From positions 1 to 64,000 of the forward strand of contig JABHEG010000300.1 in the NCBI GenBank assembly GCA_018676675.1: a stretch of DNA of 64,000 bases, in the 5' to 3' direction. This DNA is from Lentisphaerota bacterium (lineage in GTDB: Bacteria > Verrucomicrobiota > Lentisphaeria > Oligosphaerales > JABHEG01). Shown piece by piece: positions 54,846-63,017 of the stretch; position 1 is the first letter of the stretch, and every line of letters begins with the position of its first letter. The notes under the pieces were generated by a model, which was given only the letters and a program-made list of their open reading frames with translations, was not told where the DNA came from and ran no database searches. The position numbers and the translations under genes are program-made.

Positions 54846-55979
54846 ATGGTAGAACCCAAATCACTCTGTGTCGGGATCCCGGGCGAAATCAAGCCGGGCG
54901 AGTTTCGGGTCGCGGGGACGCCGGAACACGTGCGACGCCTCCTCGGGCTCGGTTGCCCGGTCGTTGTCCAGCGTGGCGCGGGCACGGGAAGCGGCTTTGC
55001 CGATGAGGACTATGCCGCCGCGGGTGCGACTCTCACGGACACCTTGCACGATGTCTACGAACAGGCAGATCTGCTCTGGAAGGTCAAGGAAATCCTCCCC
55101 GATGAATTTGACTTGGTCCAGGGAAAGCACATCATCTACACCTACCTGCATGCCCCGCCTCGTCGCGAGATGACGCGTGTGTTGCTGCAAAGCGGTTGCG
55201 TCGCGATCGCCTACGAGGAGATGCTCGACAGCGAAGGACGTCACTTCGCGTTGGCGCCCATGAGTCGCCTGGCCGGCGTGGGTGCAGTGGTCGTTGCGGG
55301 CCAGTTTTGTCAGGCATTGTACCAGGGTTGTGGTAAGCTCCTGTTTCGGACCGCGGGGGTGGAGCCGGTATCCATGACCATCCTGGGCGGTGGCGTGGCC
55401 GGGAGCGCGGCGGCTGGGGCAGCGCTGTCCGCTGGGGCCAACGTAATGATCGTTGAGGCCAATCCGCAGACTGCCCGGGAACTGGAGGGTACCCACCCGG
55501 ACGCCACGGTCAGGGGCTATAGCGAGGCCATGTTGCGCGACGCGTTGCCCACGACCGACGTGCTGATCAACTGCGTGATGTGGATGCCGGGCGACTCCAA
55601 GCTTGTCACGCGGGACATGCTGGCGTCGATGCGCGAAGGCAGCCTGATTGTGGATGTGGCCGCCGACCCGAATGGTGCGATTGAGACCACCCAGACGACA
55701 ACCCATGACGAGCCCATCCGGATCGTGGACGGTGTGCTGCACTATGCGGTTCAGAACATCCCATCGCTGTTTGCCAACACGGCAACACGATTGCTCTCTG
55801 AGGTCACCTGGCCTGGTCTCGAACGCATTGCGCGCGATGGGCTCTGCACGGCACTTCGGGGAAGCCGTTCGCTGCTGAGCGGGGTCCAGTTCTGGAGAGG
55901 CCAAGCAGTCGGAGAGTTGCTGGCGGAAACGCAAGGCATCGCCACCATACCACACGAAGCGATTGAGGACCTGGTATGA
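54846..55979 (+). CDS. Alanine dehydrogenase / transhydrogenase-alpha family protein
   Basis: 377 aa, as in bacterial alanine dehydrogenases, which reductively aminate pyruvate with NADH or run the reverse. Motifs: GIPGEIKPGEFRVAGTP at 10-25; WKVKE (78-82) and YLHAPP (100-105), which hold the substrate Lys and His; APMSRLAGVGAVVVAGQF (137-154); and the NAD site ILGGGVAGSAAAGA (179-192) with Glu following. VDGVLHYAVQNIPS replaces the usual V.NMPGAVPRTS loop, so specificity may differ from alanine. Start and NAD domain are intact. Its stop overlaps the opine dehydrogenase start as ATGA, so translation is coupled. Confidence 0.85.
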   Translation: MVEPKSLCVGIPGEIKPGEFRVAGTPEHVRRLLGLGCPVVVQRGAGTGSGFADEDYAAAGATLTDTLHDVYEQADLLWKVKEILPDEFDLVQGKHIIYTYLHAPPRREMTRVLLQSGCVAIAYEEMLDSEGRHFALAPMSRLAGVGAVVVAGQFCQALYQGCGKLLFRTAGVEPVSMTILGGGVAGSAAAGAALSAGANVMIVEANPQTARELEGTHPDATVRGYSEAMLRDALPTTDVLINCVMWMPGDSKLVTRDMLASMREGSLIVDVAADPNGAIETTQTTTHDEPIRIVDGVLHYAVQNIPSLFANTATRLLSEVTWPGLERIARDGLCTALRGSRSLLSGVQFWRGQAVGELLAETQGIATIPHEAIEDLV

Positions 55980-57079
55980 ACACATTCGCGATCATCGGAG
56001 CAGGCAACGGCGGCAAGGCGACTGCTGCGGATCTGGCGCTCCAGGGCAAGGCGGTCCGCTTGTTCGAGTTCCCGGAATTTGCCGCCAACATTGCTGAACT
56101 GAGGCAATGCCCTCGACTGAACGCATCCGGTGACGTGGCCGGAGAGGCAGTTCTCGCAGGCGTCACGTCAGATCTGGCTGAGGCCGTCGAAGGGGCAGAC
56201 GCGATCGTCGTGGTCACGCAAGCAACCGCGCATGAGCGTGTGGCAACAGAGCTGGCTCCCATCGTCAGGCCAAATCAGTTCGTCCTACTCAACCCAGGCT
56301 CAACGGGCGGCTCGCTGGAGTTTGCGCGCGTCTTCCGCGAGCACGGCGTTCAGGAACTCCCGCTGCTCGGGGAAACAGGCACGCTGACCTACGGTTGTCG
56401 GGGCACAGCCTCGGACGTCAACGTCTACCTGAAGGTGCGCCGGGTCGTCTACGGGACATTCCCGGCAGATCGCTCGGGCGAGGTGGCAGACGAATTGGAG
56501 GCGCTCTTCCCGGGCCTCGTCCGCGTCGCCGACGTGTTGGCAGCAGGCCTGACCAACGCCAACCCCGTCATCCATCCCGCCATCACCATCCTCAACGCCG
56601 CTCGCATTGAGAAGGAAGGCCCGGGGATGCACTTCTACCGGGACGGTGTATCACCCTCCGTTGCCAAGCTAATCGAGAAGGTCGACCGGGAACGCATGGC
56701 TCTGATGACCACGCTCGGGTACTCGCCCCAGACGGACGCCAAGACCAGCAAGCAGCAAGGCTATGCTGAAAGCGAGGATTACTACGAGTGCTACGCTAGA
56801 GGCGAGGTTTTCGGCGGTTTTACCAGCCCCAACACGCTCGACCATCGCTACTTCCACGAGGATATCGGCATGGGCCTCGTACTGTTCTGCACCCTCGGCA
56901 AGCTGCTCGGGGTGGCGATGCCCGCGGCCGAAGCGATCCTGCATATGGGCTCAGTGATCCAGGGCATCGACTATATTGCCAAAGCCGGTCGATCCCTGGA
57001 GTCCCTGGGTGTTGATGGTCTCAGCGTCCCCGAACTGAAGCAGTACCTGAAGACCGGAATAGCATCCCACAGTCCCTGA
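55976..57079 (+). CDS. Opine (octopine/nopaline) dehydrogenase family protein
   Basis: 367 aa, normal length. The Rossmann start IIGAGNGGKATAADLALQG (6-24) is followed by a classical NAD(P) pattern; the C-terminal helical domain carries NANPVIHPAI with the conserved catalytic His200. Opine dehydrogenases reductively couple an amino acid to a keto acid. Coupled by ATGA to an alanine-dehydrogenase-like gene, the pair could use pyruvate or another keto acid and an amino acid as partners. Cytoplasmic. No transporter, racemase or nicotianamine-synthase-like gene is adjacent. In bacteria the family makes opines or metallophores of the staphylopine type; neither is shown here. Confidence 0.85.
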   Translation: MNTFAIIGAGNGGKATAADLALQGKAVRLFEFPEFAANIAELRQCPRLNASGDVAGEAVLAGVTSDLAEAVEGADAIVVVTQATAHERVATELAPIVRPNQFVLLNPGSTGGSLEFARVFREHGVQELPLLGETGTLTYGCRGTASDVNVYLKVRRVVYGTFPADRSGEVADELEALFPGLVRVADVLAAGLTNANPVIHPAITILNAARIEKEGPGMHFYRDGVSPSVAKLIEKVDRERMALMTTLGYSPQTDAKTSKQQGYAESEDYYECYARGEVFGGFTSPNTLDHRYFHEDIGMGLVLFCTLGKLLGVAMPAAEAILHMGSVIQGIDYIAKAGRSLESLGVDGLSVPELKQYLKTGIASHSP

Positions 57080-57142
57080 GAATAGCACGCCACGCCTTGC
57101 GGCAATGACCTTGGTCCCAGCAGAATGGAGTACTGAGAGAGC

Positions 57143-58504
57143 ATGAAGACTCGCCTATCATTCGCGTCCACCGTGACTCTATGCGCCTCTATCTCGGCGT
57201 TCTTCGGCGTGCCCGCTTCTCACGCGGCAGAACCAACCTATCCCCACCAAGACGCCCGAGCCGCGGCTGCGGAGTTCGGCTTTGACGCAACGGCGCCAGG
57301 GTGCGCCTGGTTCATGGCATGCACCGACTCACACGTCGCCTTCCCGAAGTCACCCGAATTCCCCCGTTATGTCATCGACGACGCCAACGCGATGTCACCG
57401 TCACCAGCCTTCCTGGCGATCACCGGTGACATGATCTGCAGCGCATCATTGAGCTTTGGGCACCGGCCAAACGCGGCCCAAAAGAAGACAGCCATCAAGG
57501 AATTCGAGGCCCTCAGGGACGGGCTCCAACAGCTCAAGCCCGGGATCCCCGTGCGCTTTGCTCCGGGCAACCACGACACCTACCCCGGCGAGGTCGATCT
57601 GGCCCTCCTGCGCAGTGTCTTCCCGGAAGCAAAGCCGTACAGCACGGAGGTCCTGGCGGGCGTGCACCTCTTCTTCCTGAACGGAGCCAGTTCCGGTGAC
57701 TTGGACGAAAAGCAGCAGGAATGGCTCGGCGGGAAGGCAGGCCAGCTGCTGCCGGAGGCGCAGGCCATCCTCTTCGTGCATCAACCGGCGCTTGGGAGCG
57801 TCGTGAACGAACGCGGCATCGGGGCCGCCGTTTCCAGAGCCTTCGCCGATCATCGTGGGTTGATGTGGCTCCTGGCCGGCCATGTGCACTCGAACCGTGA
57901 CAGCGTCTTCCAGTTGGCGAACACGACGATTGTGCAGACCTCGATGGCCACCTGCAGCCCCCACTATTGGGGGGGATCGCAGAAGCCGGGATACTGGATC
58001 TACTGCCTGGACAATGGTGTGGTCAAAGGGCGCATCTACCGACGCCATCCACACGGCTACCGCACCATGGCGCTGCCTGACCGCAGTCGACCCCGACCCA
58101 TTCCCGTCCCATTCTCCGGACTCACTCCCGTCATACGCACCATCTTCGTCGGACAAGGCGATCGCGAGTTCCTGAGGACGGCCAGGGCCGCCGATGTCAC
58201 CACCTGGTGGGGGTATATCAAGGACCTGAGCTACGCCTTCCCAAGCACGCTGTTTGAGACACCCCCGGCACGCCTTGCGGTGCTCGCCAGCCTGTCACAC
58301 AATCACAAGGACCCGAAACGCCAAGGGCATCTTTTTCTCTCACCCGATGGCGAGACCTGGCAGGAGGTCTCCCTCTCGTCCCCGAGCAAGGGCAGCTACG
58401 TCATCTCCCTCCCGGCCGACATCCAGGCCGCCGATGCGATCCACGTCCGCATCACCGGCAGCGGCAATCTCGGCGGCTTCGCCTTCCTCGGCAAGGCCCT
58501 CTGA
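57143..58504 (+). CDS. Exported calcineurin-like phosphoesterase
   Basis: 453 aa. Signal peptide at about 1-29. Dinuclear metal motifs in order: CTDSHV (Asp62, His64), TGDM (Asp96), PGNHDT (Asn143, His144), FVHQP, and GHVHSN. A smaller beta-rich C-terminal domain follows (about 320-453: RLAVLASLSHNHKD, VISLPADIQAADAIHVRITG) that could bind substrate. Relatives hydrolyse phosphomonoesters or diesters outside the cell. 63 bases after the opine dehydrogenase gene and in the same direction, so possibly the last gene of that operon, although the functional link is unclear. Ends 6 bases before the convergent BNR gene. GAGAG precedes the ATG closely. Confidence 0.82.
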   Translation: MKTRLSFASTVTLCASISAFFGVPASHAAEPTYPHQDARAAAAEFGFDATAPGCAWFMACTDSHVAFPKSPEFPRYVIDDANAMSPSPAFLAITGDMICSASLSFGHRPNAAQKKTAIKEFEALRDGLQQLKPGIPVRFAPGNHDTYPGEVDLALLRSVFPEAKPYSTEVLAGVHLFFLNGASSGDLDEKQQEWLGGKAGQLLPEAQAILFVHQPALGSVVNERGIGAAVSRAFADHRGLMWLLAGHVHSNRDSVFQLANTTIVQTSMATCSPHYWGGSQKPGYWIYCLDNGVVKGRIYRRHPHGYRTMALPDRSRPRPIPVPFSGLTPVIRTIFVGQGDREFLRTARAADVTTWWGYIKDLSYAFPSTLFETPPARLAVLASLSHNHKDPKRQGHLFLSPDGETWQEVSLSSPSKGSYVISLPADIQAADAIHVRITGSGNLGGFAFLGKAL

Positions 58505-58510
58505 TCGACC

Positions 58511-60112
58511 TCAGAACAGATCGTCAATGCGGACCTCGCAGCGTAGGTTGCCCTGCATGGAGGTGATCCAGACGGTGCCGGGAGTCGGTTCGAAGATGTA
58601 GGGGTAAGCAACGCGGTTACCATTGTTGATATTGCCATCCGCGTTCGTAGCGACTACAGCTGGTTTGTTCCAGGTCTTGCCCTCGTCACTGCTGACGGCG
58701 ACGGACAGCTCGGTGCGGTGTTGCCTGGTCGTGGTGCCGTCGAGGACAGGACGATTCCAGACCAGAACGAGTCGCCCGTCCTGGAGGCGCTTGAGGATGC
58801 CCGGGGCGCCACTCGCCTTGATGGAGGGAGTCGGTTTGCTCCACGTCTTGCCGTCGTCCTGCGACCACGATTCGTAGAAATGCCCATGGGAACTGCGGAT
58901 CAGCATCCGGATTCGCCCATCACGCAACTGGATCAAGGTCGGCTCGATCGCCCCGGCATGGTCCCCCTGCCCGCCGATGTCCAGAATGTCGCAGTAGGAC
59001 CAGGTCTTGCCAAGGTCTGTGGACGCGTATGGCCGGGTGCAATGACGCCCTTCTTTCATGAGCAATTCCTGGCCGGGAACGACCAAGGCGCCCGTGTTCG
59101 TCTGAATGATGTCGCGAATGGCCCCGCACCAGCCATCGTAGAGCTGGATCGGCTCTGACCAGGTCTCCCCCTCATCTTCGCTGCGCAGAGCGTACGTCGG
59201 CAAGCTCATCCCGGGTAATGGCAGGTTCGTCTCTTTGTCCCATTTGTAGGTCTTCTCCGCGTCGTTCAGAAAGAGCAGAACAAGGACGCCTTCGCGAGTC
59301 CGGATCAGCGCTCGTTCGGCCCGAGTAATGAACGCCTTGGGGTCTTCGAAAAGGGCTGAGTGTCGTTCCCAGGTGGCTCCCTCGTCGCGACTGATCAATG
59401 CGTGGTGCCTGTCGAAGGTGAAAATGGCACCGTCCCCAAGACGCGTGAACGGACCTTGAGGGAGCTGTGGCAGGGCTTTGGCTCTCGGGTGAAGAATGGG
59501 TTTCTTGGCCACGAAAACGTAAGGACGTTTGTACTCCCCGGGCGTCCCTGTCGCCGCGAAAGACGTGATACGCATGGTTGCCCGGACGGGCGTGAACCCG
59601 AAACAGGGAACCGGTCCACTGTGGAAGAGCTTCTGTCTGTACGCTTCCTTGCCATCGATGGTGATCGTCAGCTCATCGCCAGTGCGGGTACAGAGGAAGT
59701 CGAAGGGTTTGCCATCGGTCACAAAGTCGGTTGGTTCGCCGATGGGTGTCCCGCGTGCGTCGTTGAACCAGGGCCCTGTGATGAAGACCTTGCCGTGTCC
59801 ACCCGCGAACCCGAAAAACGTCTTCTCGCCGATAATGAACGCGGCGGCACTGCTTCGGAGCCCCGTGAGGGAAAGCCGGGCACGAATGGTGAAGTCGCCC
59901 TTTGCCAGCCCTTTGCCGGCCAGGAGCCGGTGCCCAATCGTGTTCGTCGGGGCCCCCTTGACTCCCCCCTTTGTGACCTTCCATTCAGGCCCCAGATGTT
60001 GCACGTCGACTGGCTGACCATCGCTCACAAAAGCCATGTCCTCGGCCAGGCCGGTCGCTCCCGAAAGCCATACTGCCATGCCTGCGGTCACTGCCATCAC
60101 GGTGCGTGTCAT
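58511..60112 (-). CDS. Exported BNR/Asp-box sialidase-like glycosidase
   Basis: 533 aa. Signal peptide at about 1-23; GGGAG lies upstream of the ATG. A beta jelly-roll region (about 50-195: FTIRARLSLTGLRSS, DFLCTRTGDELTITIDG) precedes a six-blade propeller marked by five Asp-boxes of the S-x-D-x-G-x-x-W type: SRDEGATW, SEDEGETW, STDLGKTW, SQDDGKTW and SSDEGKTW. It resembles sialidases (GH33-like) and other exo-glycosidases. The arginine triad was not traced with certainty. Related proteins are common beside glycan-degradation genes. A composite hairpin lies upstream at 60165-60266. Confidence 0.8.
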   Translation of the reverse strand: MTRTVMAVTAGMAVWLSGATGLAEDMAFVSDGQPVDVQHLGPEWKVTKGGVKGAPTNTIGHRLLAGKGLAKGDFTIRARLSLTGLRSSAAAFIIGEKTFFGFAGGHGKVFITGPWFNDARGTPIGEPTDFVTDGKPFDFLCTRTGDELTITIDGKEAYRQKLFHSGPVPCFGFTPVRATMRITSFAATGTPGEYKRPYVFVAKKPILHPRAKALPQLPQGPFTRLGDGAIFTFDRHHALISRDEGATWERHSALFEDPKAFITRAERALIRTREGVLVLLFLNDAEKTYKWDKETNLPLPGMSLPTYALRSEDEGETWSEPIQLYDGWCGAIRDIIQTNTGALVVPGQELLMKEGRHCTRPYASTDLGKTWSYCDILDIGGQGDHAGAIEPTLIQLRDGRIRMLIRSSHGHFYESWSQDDGKTWSKPTPSIKASGAPGILKRLQDGRLVLVWNRPVLDGTTTRQHRTELSVAVSSDEGKTWNKPAVVATNADGNINNGNRVAYPYIFEPTPGTVWITSMQGNLRCEVRIDDLF

Positions 60113-60164
60113 CGCATCACTCCCTCGTTTGTAACTTCACGCCGTTTGAGCGTAAGACACGCCG

Positions 60165-60266
60165 TTGGAGAGCGGCGGTCTCCGCCGTAACACCCCCGGA
60201 GAACGGCGGTCTCCGCCGTGGCTTGGTACCAGCTCCACGAAGGACGGCCAGGATGGCCGCTCTCCA
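60165..60266. repeat. Composite inverted/direct repeat element
   Basis: Outer arms TGGAGAGCGGC (60165-60175) and GCCGCTCTCCA (60256-60266) are perfect reverse complements. Inside, two copies of the unit GGAGAnCGGCGGTCTCCGCCGT occur, one starting at 60166 and the other at about 60198, each forming CGGCGG/CCGCCG around TCT. The element fills the gap between two minus-strand genes. Confidence 0.85.
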
Positions 60267-60324
60267 CTAGGGCAAGCTGCATTTTCGTGACATGACCGCC
60301 ACGCTCTGCCGCGGAGGACGTCCA

Positions 60325-61569
60325 TCACAGGCTGTCGATCGTGAGGTTCACTTCCCGGCTCTGAGGATCGAAGGCGACGAATGTTGTATCGTTCTCGCGA
60401 TAGAACGTGTTTGTCCTGAACGCCGCCCGGCTGCCTGCCCGGTCCAGAGGAACACCGTCCACGGCAACGCCGACGAGGTCGACATCAGATAGAGCCAGGG
60501 TGAACTCCGGTGTGCGCACCGGTAAGTCCAACGCAATGGTATTGTCCGTGACCGTTGCTGTCGCCATCTCCCGAGCGCAGGCATAGCGGGTGATCTCACT
60601 GCAGGTGCGCCACTGCGTCCGCTCACCGCGCGTGTCGCGTTCACGCAGACGACCTACCACTTTCTTGAACGCGCGGAAACCACGTCGGTCATCGTTGTGC
60701 AGGCCGTAAAATCCCTGCCAGTGGCTGATGAGAACGGCGGGGCCGCCGGCGTCAATGACTGCGGGAAGTCGCCCTCCCTCCAAGTCAGCGGTGATGTAGC
60801 GGTCCGCGTCGACCTCACCATAGCCGGTCCACGATCCGGTCCAGTCGCCGGTGCACGCAATGATCTCACCCATGGCGGTACCGGTGTCGGCATCCGGGTA
60901 CCAGACGGGCGTCTCGATGGGCCCATCACCGGCAATTCGCTTGAAGAAGTAGGGGGTGGCGTTGCCGGTCACGCGCTGCAGTGCCGTCTGGGCGCATTTC
61001 GCGTAGAATGGCAATGGCCGGCCAAAGCCACCGGGAGATGTAACCCCGGCGGGGGTCAGCCCAACATTGTCCAGAATCCGGCATGCAAGCGTGATGTAGT
61101 CGGTGACCAACTCTTCCTGATCGGTCGGGAGCTCATCCCAGTCGTACTGCTCCCAGATGCCGGACTCCAGCGGCCGACACGTTTCGAGATCGACCACGTA
61201 GGTGTGGGTCATCATCTCAGGGGTGATATCAAAGGAAGGCATGATGACCTCCCTGCACATGTGAAGCCAGCTATCCTGTTGCGCCTGGCTGAACAGCGGC
61301 AGTCCGTGATCGATGCGCCCAAGAGCGGCCGGACACGGCACCACGCTGTATTTGCCCTTGACCCCGTTCTCCAGACACCATTCCCCAAACTCGCGGACGA
61401 AGGACTCGGGATGAACGACCGGGACATCCTCCCAGCGCCGGTTCTCGCCGTCAACGAGATTCCGGTCACGCATAAAAAAGTAGTTGAGGTTCACCAGCAT
61501 AGTCGAGTCATCAAAGATGATCGACAGCGGCACGCGATCCAAGGCATGACGGGCAATCTCAACCTGCAT
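60325..61569 (-). CDS. Putative polysaccharide-deacetylase-like cytoplasmic protein
   Basis: 414 aa. GGAGG lies 6 bases before the ATG. The start LSIIFDDSTMLVNLNYFF (15-32) resembles the opening strand and metal-binding Asp-Asp of NodB/deacetylase-type barrels, and later GKYSVVPCPAALGRIDHG is a deacetylase-like strand. Conserved-looking segments: THTYVVDLETCRP, AGVTSPGGFGRPLPFYAKCA, TPYFFKRIAGDG and LISHWQGFYGLHND. C-terminal beta strands follow (FTLALSDVDLVGVAVDG). No signal peptide. The family is not identified with confidence; an uncharacterised glycan deacetylase/hydrolase-like fold is the best guess. Single gene, same strand as the BNR gene. Confidence 0.5.
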   Translation of the reverse strand: MQVEIARHALDRVPLSIIFDDSTMLVNLNYFFMRDRNLVDGENRRWEDVPVVHPESFVREFGEWCLENGVKGKYSVVPCPAALGRIDHGLPLFSQAQQDSWLHMCREVIMPSFDITPEMMTHTYVVDLETCRPLESGIWEQYDWDELPTDQEELVTDYITLACRILDNVGLTPAGVTSPGGFGRPLPFYAKCAQTALQRVTGNATPYFFKRIAGDGPIETPVWYPDADTGTAMGEIIACTGDWTGSWTGYGEVDADRYITADLEGGRLPAVIDAGGPAVLISHWQGFYGLHNDDRRGFRAFKKVVGRLRERDTRGERTQWRTCSEITRYACAREMATATVTDNTIALDLPVRTPEFTLALSDVDLVGVAVDGVPLDRAGSRAAFRTNTFYRENDTTFVAFDPQSREVNLTIDSL

Positions 61570-61859
61570 CGGGATCCTCCGTCTTCTTCATCGGTTATGG
61601 ACGTCAATCCAACAAGCACAATCTCTTCATAGCCCACATGATGCGCCTTGCGAACTCAAAAGATGCTTGCTTCCGCCTACCGTACGGCCCTTCGCGCGAG
61701 CGTCGGCAACGGCTTCTCGTACGGTCTGCCGTACGGGAAGCCATCGTTTGGGGGCCCGGGGGAGCGCGGTCCCCCAGCTGGGGTTTGGTGCGAGCCGCCC
61801 CAAGGCCTTCGACCCGCTCGCCGCCAGGCAAGTGCCTATCCCCAATCCGGAGCAAAGGG
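61570..61859. other. G+C-rich intergenic region with small palindromes
   Basis: 290 bases between two minus-strand genes. CCGTACGG occurs at 61680-61687 and 61729-61736, allowing GTACGGC/GCCGTAC pairing across about 40 bases. A GGGGG/CCCCC stem is at 61758-61775. Open frames here overlap on both strands and lack ribosome sites, so I call no gene. Confidence 0.55.
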
Positions 61860-62828
61860 TCACACGAGGACGCCTCCGTCCACGTACCCAGGCATGTCCC
61901 ATGGGGCAGGATAGTCGCCAAGCGCCAACTGCACGTCTCGCGTCACTTCCGCGCGCTGCTTCCCCGTCATGGGCTTGAAATCCGAGGCCATGGTCGCGTT
62001 CGCATCCAGATGAGCCAGCGTGTCCAGGCCCACGATCGCCACATGAACACCATTGAGACTCATGGCGTAACGAACAAGATCACTGCCCTTCAGGTCTGAC
62101 TGGCGCGCGTGCCGCACGGTCTTCATGGCAATCACGCCCAGGTTCTTCTCACGAGCAAGCGGCAGCAGCTCATCCTCGTACTTCCCGGCGCCGGGCCGCG
62201 AGGCAGGAAATACGGTCAGGATGGCGTCCAGAGGCCACCGTTTGATGGCTTCCATGAGAATGCCCGGAGCGCTGTGACCGGTGATGCCGATGTTCTTGAT
62301 GAGCCCCTGTTCCTTGGCCTTCCGAGCCGCCTTCAACGCACCGTTCTCAACGACGCTCAGATCCTTGTCCTTCTTCGGGTTCAGATTGTGGATGTGATAG
62401 AGATCAAGGTGGTCAGTCTGGAGGTTTTTCAGGCTCAGCTCGATCTCACGCATGAATCCATCATAGTCGCGCTTGCCGCTCTTGCTGACCAGGAAAACGC
62501 GGTCTCGGACCTTGGGGATGACGGGCCCGATAATGACTTCGCTCTGCTGGTAGACTCGAGCGGTGTCCCAGTAGTTGACGCCGTGCTCCAGGGCCCGCAT
62601 CAGGAGTTTCTGCCCCTCCTCACGGTTCGCTGTGTACGGCTTGAAGAAGGCGCTACCCAAGCCCAGCCCAAGGATGGATACCTCGGCACCGATCTTGCCC
62701 AGCTTCCGCCGCTCGACCTGCTTTGCCCCGGTCTCTGCCGGAGCAGCCGCCATCACCGACGATGTGGCTCCGGCAGCAACAGCCCCGAGTGCCACGCTCT
62801 TCAGGAAGTCCCGTCTATCTGTAGACAT
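61860..62828 (-). CDS. Tat-exported aldo/keto reductase
   Basis: 322 aa. The start at 62828 has GAAGGG 6-8 bases upstream and exposes a twin-arginine signal peptide (STDRRDFLKSVALGAVAAG). The mature part is an aldo/keto reductase barrel: KLGKIGAEVSILGLGLGS, VNYWDTARVY (Asp and Tyr), FLVSKSGKRD (Lys), LDLYHIHNL (His), and KNIGITGHS. Such proteins with Tat signals are frequent in PVC bacteria, often near Gfo/Idh genes, and may act on sugars with a tightly bound cofactor outside the cytoplasm. The physiological substrate is unknown. Single gene on the minus strand; divergent from the gene at 63018. Confidence 0.9.
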   Translation of the reverse strand: MSTDRRDFLKSVALGAVAAGATSSVMAAAPAETGAKQVERRKLGKIGAEVSILGLGLGSAFFKPYTANREEGQKLLMRALEHGVNYWDTARVYQQSEVIIGPVIPKVRDRVFLVSKSGKRDYDGFMREIELSLKNLQTDHLDLYHIHNLNPKKDKDLSVVENGALKAARKAKEQGLIKNIGITGHSAPGILMEAIKRWPLDAILTVFPASRPGAGKYEDELLPLAREKNLGVIAMKTVRHARQSDLKGSDLVRYAMSLNGVHVAIVGLDTLAHLDANATMASDFKPMTGKQRAEVTRDVQLALGDYPAPWDMPGYVDGGVLV

Positions 62829-63017
62829 GATGAACCCTTCCGTGTCTCTATGGGATTCTCGCTGCAGCAAACGTACCCGCGTTTCCATGGTAAGACCAAG
62901 TGTCCGGCGGAAAGGTCCGTGGCGTCTGCGCCAGGATGACACGACTGCTTCGGCCACGTACGTTGGTGGAGGCGTTGACCGCCCAACATGGTTGTCTTAG
63001 GAACAATGGAGAGACAG

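Noticed and set aside
53979-57079. Staphylopine/pseudopaline-type metallophore operon (CntL-CntM like)
   Set aside because: The opine dehydrogenase fits and the 271-aa size matches CntL, but the 271-aa protein shows no nicotianamine-synthase-like SAM-binding motif, and no transporter or racemase is adjacent.
61648-61914. Small gene on either strand in the gap before the aldo/keto reductase
   Set aside because: Frames overlap on both strands, lack ribosome sites and run into the end of the reductase gene.
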